NCBI GenBank assembly: GCA_002322035.1
Contig: DCNF01000019.1
Location: 11,651-22,795 of the forward strand
Source of the DNA: Geobacter sp. UBA1603
GTDB lineage: Bacteria > Desulfobacterota > Desulfuromonadia > Geobacterales > Pseudopelobacteraceae
DNA: 11,145 bases
Direction: 5' to 3'
Below the pieces are notes generated by a model, which was not told where the DNA came from, made no database searches, and saw only the letters and a program-made list of their open reading frames with translations. This document shows, piece after piece, positions 1 to 6,709 of this stretch (position 1 is the first letter of the stretch; each line of letters opens with the position of its first letter). A program made the position numbers and the translations under genes.

Positions 1-438
1 TTCGAAGCACCGGTCAACATGGCCTACTCCAGCCGCAACCGCTCGGCATCCATCCGTATCCCGATGATGTCGACCAATCCCAAGGCCAAGCGGATTGAGT
101 ATCGTACTCCCGACCCATCCTGCAACGGCTACCTGGCTTTTGCCGCCATGCTGATGGCCGGACTCGACGGCATCGAGAACAAGATCGATCCCGGCCAGCC
201 GCTCGACAAGGACATCTATGGCCTGTCACCGGAAGAGCTCAAGCACATCCCGTCCGCTCCTGGTAGCCTTGAAGACGCGCTCAAAGCCCTGCAGGACGAC
301 CACGAGTTCCTGCTCAAAGGTGATGTCTTCACTCCTGATGTCATCGAGAAGTGGATCGAGTACAAGACCGAGGCCGAAGTCAACCCGGTCCGCATGCGTC
401 CGGTACCGCTCGAGTTCCAGCTGTATTACGATATCTAG
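1..438 (+). CDS. glnA: Glutamine synthetase type I, C-terminal part (5' end outside window)
   Basis: This is the last 145 residues of a type I glutamine synthetase, which makes glutamine from glutamate, ammonia and ATP in the cytoplasm. The frame is open from base 1 and ends at TAG 436-438. Visible family motifs are [20 protein letters not shown] (residues 2-21 of the fragment), which carries the active-site arginines, and [17 protein letters not shown] (42-58). The C-terminal end, [12 protein letters not shown], matches the usual ending. The tyrosine at bases 217-219, in DIYGLSPEE, lines up with the tyrosine adenylylated by GlnE in enterobacterial enzymes (NLYDLPPEE in E. coli, from memory). 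Control by adenylylation is therefore possible but not shown. A strong terminator follows 31 bases after the stop, so glnA ends its transcript here. Promoter and NtrC or PII-linked control sites would lie upstream of the window. Confidence 0.97.
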   Translation, partial: FEAPVNMAYSSRNRSASIRIPMMSTNPKAKRIEYRTPDPSCNGYLAFAAMLMAGLDGIENKIDPGQPLDKDIYGLSPEELKHIPSAPGSLEDALKALQDDHEFLLKGDVFTPDVIEKWIEYKTEAEVNPVRMRPVPLEFQLYYDI

Positions 439-469
439 CCGGCAGCATAGTTTCAGCCTCTGATGGAGC

Positions 470-502
470 AAAAGGCGGGAGTCATCTCCCGCCTTTTCTG
501 TT
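470..502 (+). terminator. Intrinsic terminator of glnA
   Basis: A perfect 12-bp stem has arms AAAAGGCGGGAG (470-481) and CTCCCGCCTTTT (486-497) with a TCAT loop. The stem ends in four T, and TTTT recurs at 501-504. It sits 31 bases after the glnA stop. The stem is flanked by A and T runs on both sides, so it could also act on transcripts from the other strand, although no opposing gene is visible here. Its 3' half recurs at 5921-5938. Confidence 0.9.
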
Positions 503-786
503 TTCACTTCATGGGAGCGGTTATGTTCTGGGACAATAAATACGGGGGGAATGTCCCTGTTTTTGGTCCGAATAGATTTACAAAAAATGATTGAGAATAG
601 TCAGATGATTTTCATATTCGGTCATGGAATCGACCCCTGACTGAGCGCTCCTGGGCTCGAGCTGTCCTGAAAGGGCTTGATCCAGCCGTATCAGCCATAT
701 GCCGGGCGACAAAGCACTTTACCACCGGGCCAACTTGACGATATATTTCCGAAGGAGCGAATTGAATCATCCGAGGGTGGACACAC
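503..786. other. Intergenic gap between glnA and the TMEM175-like gene
   Basis: No convincing gene lies here, and the first 120 bases are richer in A+T than the flanks. GGGACA (530-535) and TGTCCC (552-557) form an inverted repeat around a G-rich loop, and a T-run follows at 560-564. This resembles the short GGGACA-type repeat relics common in related genomes, but one copy proves nothing. CCGAATA (568-574) and TATTCGG (615-621) form a second 7-base inverted repeat. A weak sigma70-like pair, TTGAGA (591-596) and CATATT (613-618) with a 16-base spacer, could serve the downstream gene. The segment 623-770 has no structure I can interpret. Confidence 0.5.
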
Positions 787-1374
787 ATGGGCAAGAACAG
801 GCTGGAAGCGTTCAGCGACGGGGTACTCGCCATCATCATCACCATCATGGTCCTGGAGATGAAAGTGCCCACAGGTGGCGATCTGGTCTCGCTCAAGCCC
901 GTCCTACCGATATTTCTCAGCTACCTGCTCAGTTTTGTGTACATCGGCATTTACTGGAACAATCATCACCATATGCTGCACACCGTGCACCATGTGACAG
1001 GGGCGATCCTGTGGGCAAACCTGCATCTCCTCTTCTGGCTGTCGCTGTTGCCCTTTGTCACCGGCTGGGTCGGTCACAACCATTTCACCCCGGCACCCAT
1101 GGCACTCTATGGTGTTGTGCTTCTCATGGCGGCCATAGCCTATTTCATGCTGCAGCACGCGATCATTTTCAGCCAGGGCAAGGATTCAATCCTGGCAAAA
1201 GCAGTCGGGAACGACTTCAAGGGGAAGGCATCCACGATCCTCTATGCGGCGGCAATACCGCTGGCCTATTTCCGGACATGGGTCGCCGGCGGCATATTTA
1301 TCCTGGTAGCCCTGATGTGGCTGGTCCCCGACCGCAGGATCGAGCGAGCGCTTGGAGAACACGATTCCCGTTGA
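787..1374 (+). CDS. TMEM175/DUF1211-family membrane protein, putative cation channel
   Basis: The product is a 195-residue integral membrane protein of the TMEM175 (DUF1211) family. Characterised members are potassium-conducting, proton-sensitive channels that assemble as tetramers in bacteria. The family signature RxxxFSD is present as R5-LEA-F9-S10-D11 at the start of the first membrane helix, whose FSD residues are important for the channel. Six hydrophobic segments can be traced at about 10-25, 38-57, 72-93, 103-126, 149-162 and 165-181. A histidine-rich stretch (NNHHHMLHTVHH, 58-69) after helix 2 is typical of the family. The length fits the bacterial single-repeat form. ATG 787 is the only start available in frame because an in-frame TGA lies at 763. 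A GAGGG ribosome binding site sits at 773-777. It is probably transcribed separately from glnA. Ion selectivity and physiological role are not determinable here. Confidence 0.88.
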   Translation: MGKNRLEAFSDGVLAIIITIMVLEMKVPTGGDLVSLKPVLPIFLSYLLSFVYIGIYWNNHHHMLHTVHHVTGAILWANLHLLFWLSLLPFVTGWVGHNHFTPAPMALYGVVLLMAAIAYFMLQHAIIFSQGKDSILAKAVGNDFKGKASTILYAAAIPLAYFRTWVAGGIFILVALMWLVPDRRIERALGEHDSR

Positions 1375-1449
1375 AACAGTGGATTGACATGGTATTCTCA
1401 TGGGATCACACGGACGGATTGCAATCAGGTGTTCAAAGGAGCAGACGGC

Positions 1450-1854
1450 ATGGATGAGATCGTTGTAAGTCTTGATGGCGGAAGGAAAGTGACTGCCCGC
1501 CTCCCTGAAGGCTTCACCATTGTGACGGACCAGCCCCTTGATGAAGGCGGGGGCGGCAGCGCGCCGACGCCGTTCGACCATTTCCTTGCGTCCCTGGCCA
1601 CCTGTGCCGGGGTGTATGTATCTGACTTCTGTACTCACCGGGATATCCCGGTCAGCGACATAACGCTGCGCCAATCTGCTGAATTCACCGTGGATGACAG
1701 CGGCAGACACCGTCTGGTCTCAGTCGCCCTGCGCATCGAGCTGCCCGCAACCTTCCCGGAAAAATACCGCAGCGCAATCGTCCGGGTGGCCGAGATATGC
1801 GCCGTCAAGCAGACCGTTCTCAACCCCCCGCAGTTCAGCGTGGAACTGGTCTGA
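1450..1854 (+). CDS. OsmC-family protein (OsmC/Ohr-like thiol peroxidase fold)
   Basis: The product is a 134-residue OsmC-like protein. Characterised OsmC and Ohr proteins reduce organic hydroperoxides through a reactive cysteine pair and act as cytoplasmic dimers. The two expected cysteines are visible: C52 in LATCAGVYV, at the start of the central helix, and C117 in [14 protein letters not shown]. Their separation suits the family. A third cysteine, C61, lies one helix turn pair further along (DFCTHRDIP), as in the subgroup simply named OsmC family protein. Peroxidase activity in that subgroup is not assured. The start at ATG 1450 is chosen because AAAGGAG (1435-1441) lies 8 bases upstream. 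A TTG at 1384 would lengthen the protein by 22 residues without family support. It lies 75 bases after the TMEM175-like gene and 43 before the [2Fe-2S] gene, so cotranscription with either is possible. Confidence 0.88.
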   Translation: MDEIVVSLDGGRKVTARLPEGFTIVTDQPLDEGGGGSAPTPFDHFLASLATCAGVYVSDFCTHRDIPVSDITLRQSAEFTVDDSGRHRLVSVALRIELPATFPEKYRSAIVRVAEICAVKQTVLNPPQFSVELV

Positions 1855-1897
1855 TCAGCAGATACGTTTCGGGCGGACAGGCCCGCAAGGAGGATCA

Positions 1898-2353
1898 ATG
1901 ATAACATTTTTCGTCAACGGGAAAGAGCGGCAGGTGGATGTAAGCCCGGATACTCCGCTGTTGTGGGTGCTGCGAGAGAAACTGGGACTGACCGGCAGCA
2001 AGTATGGCTGCGGCGAGGGACTGTGCGGGGCCTGCACGGTGCATATCGACGGCACACCCCAGCGCTCTTGCATCACTTTGGTGGGTGATGTGAAGGGGAA
2101 AAAGGTGGTGACCATCGAGGGTATTTCCGAGAACGACCCGGTCAAGAAGGCCTGGTTGGCTCAGGAGGTTTCCCAGTGCGGCTACTGCCAGCCGGGGCAG
2201 ATTATGAGCGCCGTGGCCCTGCTGAAGAAAAAGCCACAACCGACCGATAGCGATATCGATGCCGCCATGAGCGGCAATCTCTGCCGCTGCGGCACCTATG
2301 GCCGCATCCGCCGCGCCATCCATTCCGCTGCCGGAAAGGGGGCCACACCATGA
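1898..2353 (+). CDS. [2Fe-2S] subunit of a molybdenum hydroxylase (IorA/CoxS type)
   Basis: The product is a 151-residue electron-transfer subunit of a xanthine dehydrogenase-family molybdenum hydroxylase, closest in layout to the small subunit of isoquinoline 1-oxidoreductase. The N-terminal ferredoxin-like domain holds the plant-type cluster ligands C38, C43, C46 and C58 (CGEGLCGAC motif). The helical C-terminal domain holds the second cluster ligands C94, C97, C129 and C131 (QCGYC and LCRCG). All eight ligands are intact. A strong AAGGAGG (1887-1893) precedes ATG 1898 by 4 bases. The stop overlaps the start of the large subunit gene by ATGA, which implies translational coupling. No signal peptide is present. 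Family members of this type are folded with cofactor and exported together with the Tat-bearing large subunit, and I infer the same here. Electrons would pass from the molybdenum site to an outside acceptor that is not encoded in the window. Confidence 0.93.
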   Translation: MITFFVNGKERQVDVSPDTPLLWVLREKLGLTGSKYGCGEGLCGACTVHIDGTPQRSCITLVGDVKGKKVVTIEGISENDPVKKAWLAQEVSQCGYCQPGQIMSAVALLKKKPQPTDSDIDAAMSGNLCRCGTYGRIRRAIHSAAGKGATP

Positions 2354-4524
2354 CCACGAAGAAAGGAATGACCCGCCGTCAGTTTCTCGCCGCCAGCGCC
2401 CTGGCCGGAGGCGGCTTGTTGCTGGCCTGCCACCTCCCCTTCGGGCGACGGGATGCCCAGGCCGCCGGCGAGAATGAATTTGCCCCCAATGCTTACCTGC
2501 GTATCGCCCCCAACGGCCGGGTGACGGTGATCGTCAACAAATCCGAGATGGGCCAGGGGGTCTACACCTCGCTCCCCATGCTGGTGGCCGAGGAGCTCTG
2601 CTGCGACTGGAAAAAGGTGACTTTCAAGGCCTCGCCAGTGGCGCCGGAGTACAACCATGCCCAGTTCGGTCCGCTCATGGTGACCGGCGGCAGCACCAGT
2701 GTTCGTTCCGAGTGGGATCGCCTTTCGTTGGCCGGGGCTGCGGCCCGTGAGATGCTGATCGCCGCCGCGGCCAAGGAGTGGGGTGTCGCGCCCGCAGTTT
2801 GTCGTGCAGAGAACGGCAGCGTGCTGGGGCCGAACGGTAAAAAACTCGGCTTTGGTGCTCTGGCACCCAAGGCGGCACTGCTGCCGGTACCGGCCAAACC
2901 ACAGCTCAAAGGCGGCGCGAAGACAATCCTTGGAAAACCGCTCCACCGCCTCGACAGCCCGGCCAAGATCAATGGTACGGCGATCTTTGGCATTGACGTG
3001 ACTGTTCCCGGCATGCTGACTGCCGTGATTGCCCGGCCGCCGGTTTTCGGCGGCACAGTCAAAAGTTTCGATGCCGCCAAAGCCCTCAAGATCCCCGGCG
3101 TGAAACAGGTGGTGGCGGTGGATGCCGGTGTGGCGGTGGTGGCCGATGGTTTCTGGCCAGTCCAGCAGGGGCGCGAGGCGCTTTCCATTCAGTGGATCGA
3201 AGGGGCAGGCGCTGCGGTGGACAGCGCGGCCATGCGGCAGCAGTATGCAAAACTGGCCGCCACCCCCGGTCTGGTGGCCCGCACGGAGGGTGATGCGGCC
3301 GGCGTTCTGGCGAAGGCAAAGAAACGATTCGAAGCTGAGTACGAGGTGCCGTATCTGGCCCATGCCCCCATGGAACCTCTCAACTGTTTCGTGGACCTGA
3401 AGGCCGAATCCTGCCTGATCCGCACCGGCAGCCAGTTCCAGACCGTAGATCGTGCGGCGGCGGCCCGGGTGGCCGGCCTGAAACCGGAGCAGGTCACCCT
3501 GGAGACCACCTTCCTGGGGGGCGGTTTCGGTCGTCGCGCCTGCACCGGGTCGGATTACATCATCGAGGCGGTCCAGGTGGCCAAAGCGGTCAAGCAGCCG
3601 GTCAAGGTGATCCGCACCCGGGACGACGATACCCGTGCCGGCTACTACCGTCCCATGTGGTACGACCGCATTGCTGCCTGCCTGGATGACCAGGGGATGC
3701 CGCTGGCGTGGCAGCACCGCATCGTGGGGCAATCCATCGTGGCCGGCACCCCCTTCGAGTCGGCCATGGTCAAGGACGGCATTGACGACACCTCGGTGGA
3801 GGGGGCCGCCAATACTCCCTATGCCATCCCCAACCTGCAGGTGGAGCTGCACAGCCCCACCAACCCGGTGCCGGTACTCTGGTGGCGCTCCGTCGGGCAC
3901 TCTCACACCGCCTTTGTCATGGAGAGCATGCTGGATGAACTGGCCGCAGCTGCCGGCACGGATCCCTACCAGTACCGCCGCGCCCTGCTCAAGAAGCATC
4001 CCCGCACCCTCAAGGTGTTGGAGACTGCCGCCTCCAAAGCCGGCTGGGGTAAGAAACTTCCCAAGGGGCGTGGGCGAGGCATCGCCGTACACGAGTCCTT
4101 TGGCAGCTACGTTGCCCAGGTAGCCGAGGCTTCGGTCAATGCCAAGGGGCAGGTCACGGTGCACCGGGTGGTGTGCGCCGTGGATTGTGGCAAGATCGTC
4201 AATCCGGACACCATCAAGGCCCAGATGGAGTCGGGTATCACCTTCGGCCTTTCAGCAGCGCTCTACGGTGCCATCACCCTGAAGAACGGCCGGGTGGTGC
4301 AGGGGAATTTCGACAGCTACCCCCTGGTGCGGATGAACGCCATGCCGCGGGTGGAGGTGCATATCGTGGCCAGTAAGGAGGCCCCGGGCGGCGTTGGCGA
4401 ACCGGGGGTGCCCCCCATCGCCCCGGCGGTGGCCAATGCCCTCTTCAGCGTCAGCGGTGCCAGGGTGCGCTCCCTGCCGATGACGCCGGCCACAGTGCTG
4501 GCGGCTCTCACGGTGAAAAAATGA
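2350..4524 (+). CDS. Molybdopterin-binding large subunit of a Tat-exported aldehyde oxidase/isoquinoline 1-oxidoreductase-like hydroxylase
   Basis: The product is a 724-residue catalytic subunit of the IorB type, which hydroxylates N-heterocycles or oxidises aldehydes with water as oxygen donor. The specific substrate is not predictable. Residues 7-38 form a Tat signal: the twin arginines R9-R10 in RRQFLA, a glycine and leucine-rich stretch, then AQA before A39. A cysteine at 27 (LLLAC) also fits a relaxed lipobox. The body shows [18 protein letters not shown] (66-83), the molybdenum cofactor-binding glycine motif GGGFGRR (390-396), WWRSVGHS (511-518), and the C-terminal GVGEPGVPP (681-689). 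In that last motif E684 matches the catalytic glutamate of the family. It is a full-length, single-subunit large chain with the usual duplicated IorB architecture. It overlaps the [2Fe-2S] gene and the XdhC gene by ATGA at each end, so the subunits should be made in step. Membrane or periplasmic location is inferred from the signal. Confidence 0.92.
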   Translation: MTTKKGMTRRQFLAASALAGGGLLLACHLPFGRRDAQAAGENEFAPNAYLRIAPNGRVTVIVNKSEMGQGVYTSLPMLVAEELCCDWKKVTFKASPVAPEYNHAQFGPLMVTGGSTSVRSEWDRLSLAGAAAREMLIAAAAKEWGVAPAVCRAENGSVLGPNGKKLGFGALAPKAALLPVPAKPQLKGGAKTILGKPLHRLDSPAKINGTAIFGIDVTVPGMLTAVIARPPVFGGTVKSFDAAKALKIPGVKQVVAVDAGVAVVADGFWPVQQGREALSIQWIEGAGAAVDSAAMRQQYAKLAATPGLVARTEGDAAGVLAKAKKRFEAEYEVPYLAHAPMEPLNCFVDLKAESCLIRTGSQFQTVDRAAAARVAGLKPEQVTLETTFLGGGFGRRACTGSDYIIEAVQVAKAVKQPVKVIRTRDDDTRAGYYRPMWYDRIAACLDDQGMPLAWQHRIVGQSIVAGTPFESAMVKDGIDDTSVEGAANTPYAIPNLQVELHSPTNPVPVLWWRSVGHSHTAFVMESMLDELAAAAGTDPYQYRRALLKKHPRTLKVLETAASKAGWGKKLPKGRGRGIAVHESFGSYVAQVAEASVNAKGQVTVHRVVCAVDCGKIVNPDTIKAQMESGITFGLSAALYGAITLKNGRVVQGNFDSYPLVRMNAMPRVEVHIVASKEAPGGVGEPGVPPIAPAVANALFSVSGARVRSLPMTPATVLAALTVKK

Positions 4525-5294
4525 CCGATCTGGAACTCTACGAAGAGATGGCGTGGCTCGCCCGAAGGGGCGAGCCGTTTGCAGTGGTGACTGTTATTGC
4601 CCATGGCGGGTCGTCACCCCGTAAGGCAGGCACCAAGATGTTGGTGCGGGGAGACGGGACAACGCTGGGCACCGTCGGTGGCGGGCGGGTTGAGCAGGAA
4701 GCTCTGGAAGCTGCACGCTCCGCCCTGGCGGATGGCGAGGTTCGTACCCTGGAATTCGTACTGACCGAGGAGCACGGCTATGCCTGCGGCGGCCGAATGA
4801 CGGTTTTTGTGGAACCCCAGGGGAGGCGTCCTTTGTTGGTCATGTTTGGCGCCGGTCATGTGGGGCGCGCCGTCACAGCGCTGGCACACGGCTGTGGTTT
4901 TCGGGTGATCGTGGTTGACGAGCGGCCGGAATGGGCCAGAGCGGACCTGCTGCCGGGAGTTGATGAGGTGCTCTGTCTGCCGGTGGCCGAGGCCTTCGGG
5001 CAACTGTATTTTGATGAGGAGAGTTTTGTTGTCATTGCCACGCCGGGTCATATGCATGATTTTGCGGCGGTGCGTGGCTGTCTGGCTACCCCGGCTGGTT
5101 TCATCGGCCTGCTTGGGAGCCGACGCAAGAAGGAAACCCTTCTCGCAACCCTGGAGGAGGAAGGTTTTGATGCTGCCCAGCGAGAGCGGGTCGTCACGCC
5201 GGTGGGATTGGATATCGGAGCTCAGACTCCGGAGGAGATTGCCGTCAGCATCGTCGGTCAGCTGATCGCCCGCTGCAAAGGATTGACGGCATGA
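4521..5294 (+). CDS. XdhC/CoxI-family molybdenum cofactor maturation factor
   Basis: The product is a 257-residue XdhC/CoxI-family protein. Characterised XdhC binds molybdenum cofactor, protects it during sulfuration and delivers it to the hydroxylase apoenzyme in the cytoplasm. The N-terminal domain carries AHGGSSPRKAGTKMLV (27-42), TVGGGRVEQEAL (51-62) and the conserved CGG at 89-91. The C-terminal domain is Rossmann-like, with the dinucleotide-type loop MFGAGHVGRAV (108-118), D133 at the end of the next strand, and GLLGSRRKKETLL (196-208). It ends with VGLDIGAQTPEEIAVSIVGQLIA (228-250), highly typical of the family. It is complete, without the split between two proteins seen in some systems. 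Its ATG overlaps the stop of the large subunit, and its own stop overlaps the next gene. The position points to maturation of this particular hydroxylase before Tat export. Confidence 0.93.
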   Translation: MTDLELYEEMAWLARRGEPFAVVTVIAHGGSSPRKAGTKMLVRGDGTTLGTVGGGRVEQEALEAARSALADGEVRTLEFVLTEEHGYACGGRMTVFVEPQGRRPLLVMFGAGHVGRAVTALAHGCGFRVIVVDERPEWARADLLPGVDEVLCLPVAEAFGQLYFDEESFVVIATPGHMHDFAAVRGCLATPAGFIGLLGSRRKKETLLATLEEEGFDAAQRERVVTPVGLDIGAQTPEEIAVSIVGQLIARCKGLTA

Positions 5295-5905
5295 CGGTTG
5301 CCGCCATCCTTCTGGCAGCCGGCAAATCCCGCCGCATGGGCACCAGCAAGCAACTCCTTCCGTTGGGTGACACAACGGTCATCGGTTGCTGCCTGGAGTC
5401 ACTTTGGACTGGTGGAGTCGGCGACATAATCGTCGTTGTGTCGCCCGAAGGCGCGGAGGTCGCGGAAGAAGCCCGCCGTTTTCCGGTGCGCATTGTCGTG
5501 AACGAGGAACCCGGCGGCGATATGTCGTCATCCGTTCGTTCCGGCAGAGACAATCTTCCCTCGGATTGCTCCTCCGTACTTATTGCCCTTTCTGACTGCC
5601 CTCTGGTGCAACCGTCTTCGGTGCAGGCCCTGTTAAGCGCCGGAGCCGGTAAGCTCTCGTCTATAGTCATACCTGTTTATGAAGGACGCCGCGGCCACCC
5701 TGTACTGTTTCCCCGGACAATTCTAGGCGAATTGACGGACGATCTAACACTGCGTGACCTGGTCAGGAAAGATCCGGGCAGGGTTGCGGAACTACCGATT
5801 GACGATTCCGGTGTACTTTTAGATATGGACACGCCGGTTGATTATCAACGCCTAAAATTAAGAAATTTGAGCGCCTGCGGCGGGGTGATTCATGTGCCTG
5901 AGTAA
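5291..5905 (+). CDS. mocA: MobA-like nucleotidyltransferase, probable CTP:molybdopterin cytidylyltransferase
   Basis: The product is a 204-residue NTP-transferase (MobA-like fold). The N-terminal nucleotide loop is LLAAGKSRRMG (7-17) followed by K20. Further motifs are EEPGGDMSSSVRSG (72-85), SDCPLV (101-106), GRRGHPVLF (132-140) and DMDTPVDY (178-185). The AAGxSxRMG loop, rather than GGxSxRMG, is the form I associate with MocA, which joins CMP to molybdopterin. MobA would add GMP. Hydroxylases of the IorAB/XdhC context normally use the cytosine dinucleotide cofactor, which agrees. The metal-site motif usually reads DQP or DMP and here is DCP, a mild departure. The last 15 residues (LRNLSACGGVIHVPE) look like an unconserved tail. 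The start overlaps the XdhC stop by ATGA, and a terminator follows at once, so this closes the operon. Exact nucleotide specificity is inferred from motif and context only. Confidence 0.85.
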   Translation: MTVAAILLAAGKSRRMGTSKQLLPLGDTTVIGCCLESLWTGGVGDIIVVVSPEGAEVAEEARRFPVRIVVNEEPGGDMSSSVRSGRDNLPSDCSSVLIALSDCPLVQPSSVQALLSAGAGKLSSIVIPVYEGRRGHPVLFPRTILGELTDDLTLRDLVRKDPGRVAELPIDDSGVLLDMDTPVDYQRLKLRNLSACGGVIHVPE

Positions 5906-5909
5906 TAAG

Positions 5910-5938
5910 AAAAGGGGGGGCATCTCCCGCCTTTTCTG
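5910..5938 (+). terminator. Imperfect intrinsic terminator after the molybdenum hydroxylase operon
   Basis: Arm AAAAGGGGGGG (5910-5920) pairs with TCCCGCCTTTT (5925-5935) across a CATC loop. There is one G-G mismatch inside the stem and a G-T pair at the loop end. The stem ends in four T but no longer T-run follows, so efficiency may be lower than that of the glnA terminator. It starts 4 bases after the stop of the nucleotidyltransferase gene. The 18 bases 5921-5938 are identical to 483-500. Confidence 0.72.
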
Positions 5939-5949
5939 CTTTGCTCCGA

Positions 5950-5978
5950 TTGACTTTGCAGTGCTGCTCTGTTAGAAA
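5950..5978 (+). promoter_or_regulatory. Candidate sigma70-type promoter for the protease-trpS-scpAB run
   Basis: TTGACT (5950-5955) and TAGAAA (5973-5978) are separated by 17 bases and lie between a terminator and the site-2 protease gene. Five of six and four of six positions agree with the sigma70 consensus. A promoter is expected in this gap because transcription from upstream should stop at 5938. AAGACG (5977-5982) and CGTCTT (5985-5990), just downstream, form a short inverted repeat where the start site would fall. That repeat could arise by chance. Confidence 0.4.
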
Positions 5979-6011
5979 GACGAACGTCTTCTTCCCGCTC
6001 AAGGATGGTGT

Positions 6012-6692
6012 ATGGAAAATTTTTTCCTGAAACTTTCAATTATGTTGGTTCCCGGTCTGTTTGCAATTACCTGCCATGAGGTGTCTCACGGGTATGTCGC
6101 CTGGCGCTATGGCGACCCTACAGCCCGTATGCTTGGTCGCCTGACACTCAACCCGCTCAAGCATATCGATATCATCGGTTCTCTGATGATCGTCTTCATC
6201 GGAATCGGCTGGGCAAAGCCGGTTCCGGTGGTCTATGAGAACCTGCGCAATCCGAAACGGGACATGATCTGGGTTGCCGCCGCCGGACCGATCACCAACG
6301 TCATTCTTGCCTTCATATCGGCCATGATCCTGCGGGGAATTGTCGCTTTCGGCAATCCGGCTGCATCAGGTTCGCCCCTGGCAATGATGATTGAACCGGT
6401 CGTTCTGATGCTTGCTTTCTCGGTGTATGTAAACTTGCTGCTGGCCATTTTCAATATGATTCCAATCCCGCCACTTGACGGGGGAAGGGTCCTCTCGGGA
6501 CTGTTACCCTGGCGCCAGGCCAGCGCTCTGGCCAAGCTTGAACCATACGGTATGATCATCATTATTGTGCTGGTTTTCTTTACCAATATTTTTTCAACGA
6601 TCATTTCACCGTTTCTGCATCTGGGAGTCGGGCTGCTGGCCGGGCCCCAGAGCGGCCTCGTGATGGGCGTAACACGTTTGATGATGAGATAA
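6012..6692 (+). CDS. Site-2 protease family (M50) intramembrane zinc metalloprotease
   Basis: The product is a 226-residue polytopic membrane protease of family M50. The zinc motif HEVSH (H22-E23-x-x-H26) lies in the first membrane segment, NPLKHID follows at 47-53, and GWAKPVPV is at 67-74. The third zinc ligand is D156 in NMIPIPPLDGGR (148-159). Hydrophobic segments fall at about 8-30, 53-73, 88-112, 126-150 and 180-200. No PDZ domain is present, so this is the short form, unlike RseP. Substrates of such proteins are largely unknown, and cleavage of a membrane-held regulator is possible. ATG 6012 has AAGGA (6001-6005) 6 bases upstream. The trpS start follows 17 bases after its stop. From memory, a protease of this kind beside trpS and scpAB is a recurrent arrangement in Geobacter and related groups. 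Functional linkage is not proven. Confidence 0.93.
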   Translation: MENFFLKLSIMLVPGLFAITCHEVSHGYVAWRYGDPTARMLGRLTLNPLKHIDIIGSLMIVFIGIGWAKPVPVVYENLRNPKRDMIWVAAAGPITNVILAFISAMILRGIVAFGNPAASGSPLAMMIEPVVLMLAFSVYVNLLLAIFNMIPIPPLDGGRVLSGLLPWRQASALAKLEPYGMIIIIVLVFFTNIFSTIISPFLHLGVGLLAGPQSGLVMGVTRLMMR

Positions 6693-6709
6693 TCACAGGG
6701 GATACACTT

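Noticed and set aside
597..621. Possible Fur box: ATGA-TTT-TCAT (605-615) in an A+T-rich stretch
   Set aside because: Laid against the 7-1-7 consensus only about nine of fourteen positions agree, and the downstream gene has no iron-related function. Not enough to call.
702..728. GCCGGGCGACAAAGCACTTTACCACCGGGC considered as part of a tRNA or structured RNA
   Set aside because: Only the self-complementary CCGG core pairs. No cloverleaf arms or T-loop sequence are present.
826..849. Six consecutive histidine codons, resembling an engineered His tag, in the frame of 699-1457
   Set aside because: The same bases in the real frame encode AIIITIMV in the first membrane helix of the TMEM175-like protein, and the RxxxFSD motif precedes it. 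The CATCAT run is therefore Ile and Thr codons read out of frame, not vector sequence.
612..896. A 94-codon minus-strand frame across the start of the TMEM175-like gene
   Set aside because: It has no recognisable domain and overlaps the well-supported channel gene in antisense. Its methionine and serine runs come from the isoleucine codons of that gene.
1384..1389. TTGACA considered as a -35 element for the OsmC-family gene
   Set aside because: No acceptable -10 sequence lies 16-18 bases downstream (the positions read CACACG and neighbours).
1417..1426. Perfect palindrome GATTGCAATC before the OsmC-family gene
   Set aside because: Ten symmetric bases in a 75-base gap can arise by chance, the symmetry does not extend outward, and no clear promoter surrounds it.
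2296..4164. A 622-codon open frame on the minus strand opposite the hydroxylase large subunit gene
   Set aside because: It mirrors a gene with clear Tat, cofactor and catalytic motifs. The translated antisense product is glycine, histidine and arginine-rich with no recognisable domain. Long antisense frames are expected opposite G+C-rich genes with biased third positions.
5977..5990. Short inverted repeat AAGACG-AA-CGTCTT upstream of the site-2 protease gene, considered as an operator
   Set aside because: Only six pairs with no extension, so chance is a fair explanation. It is mentioned with the candidate promoter but not called as a separate site.
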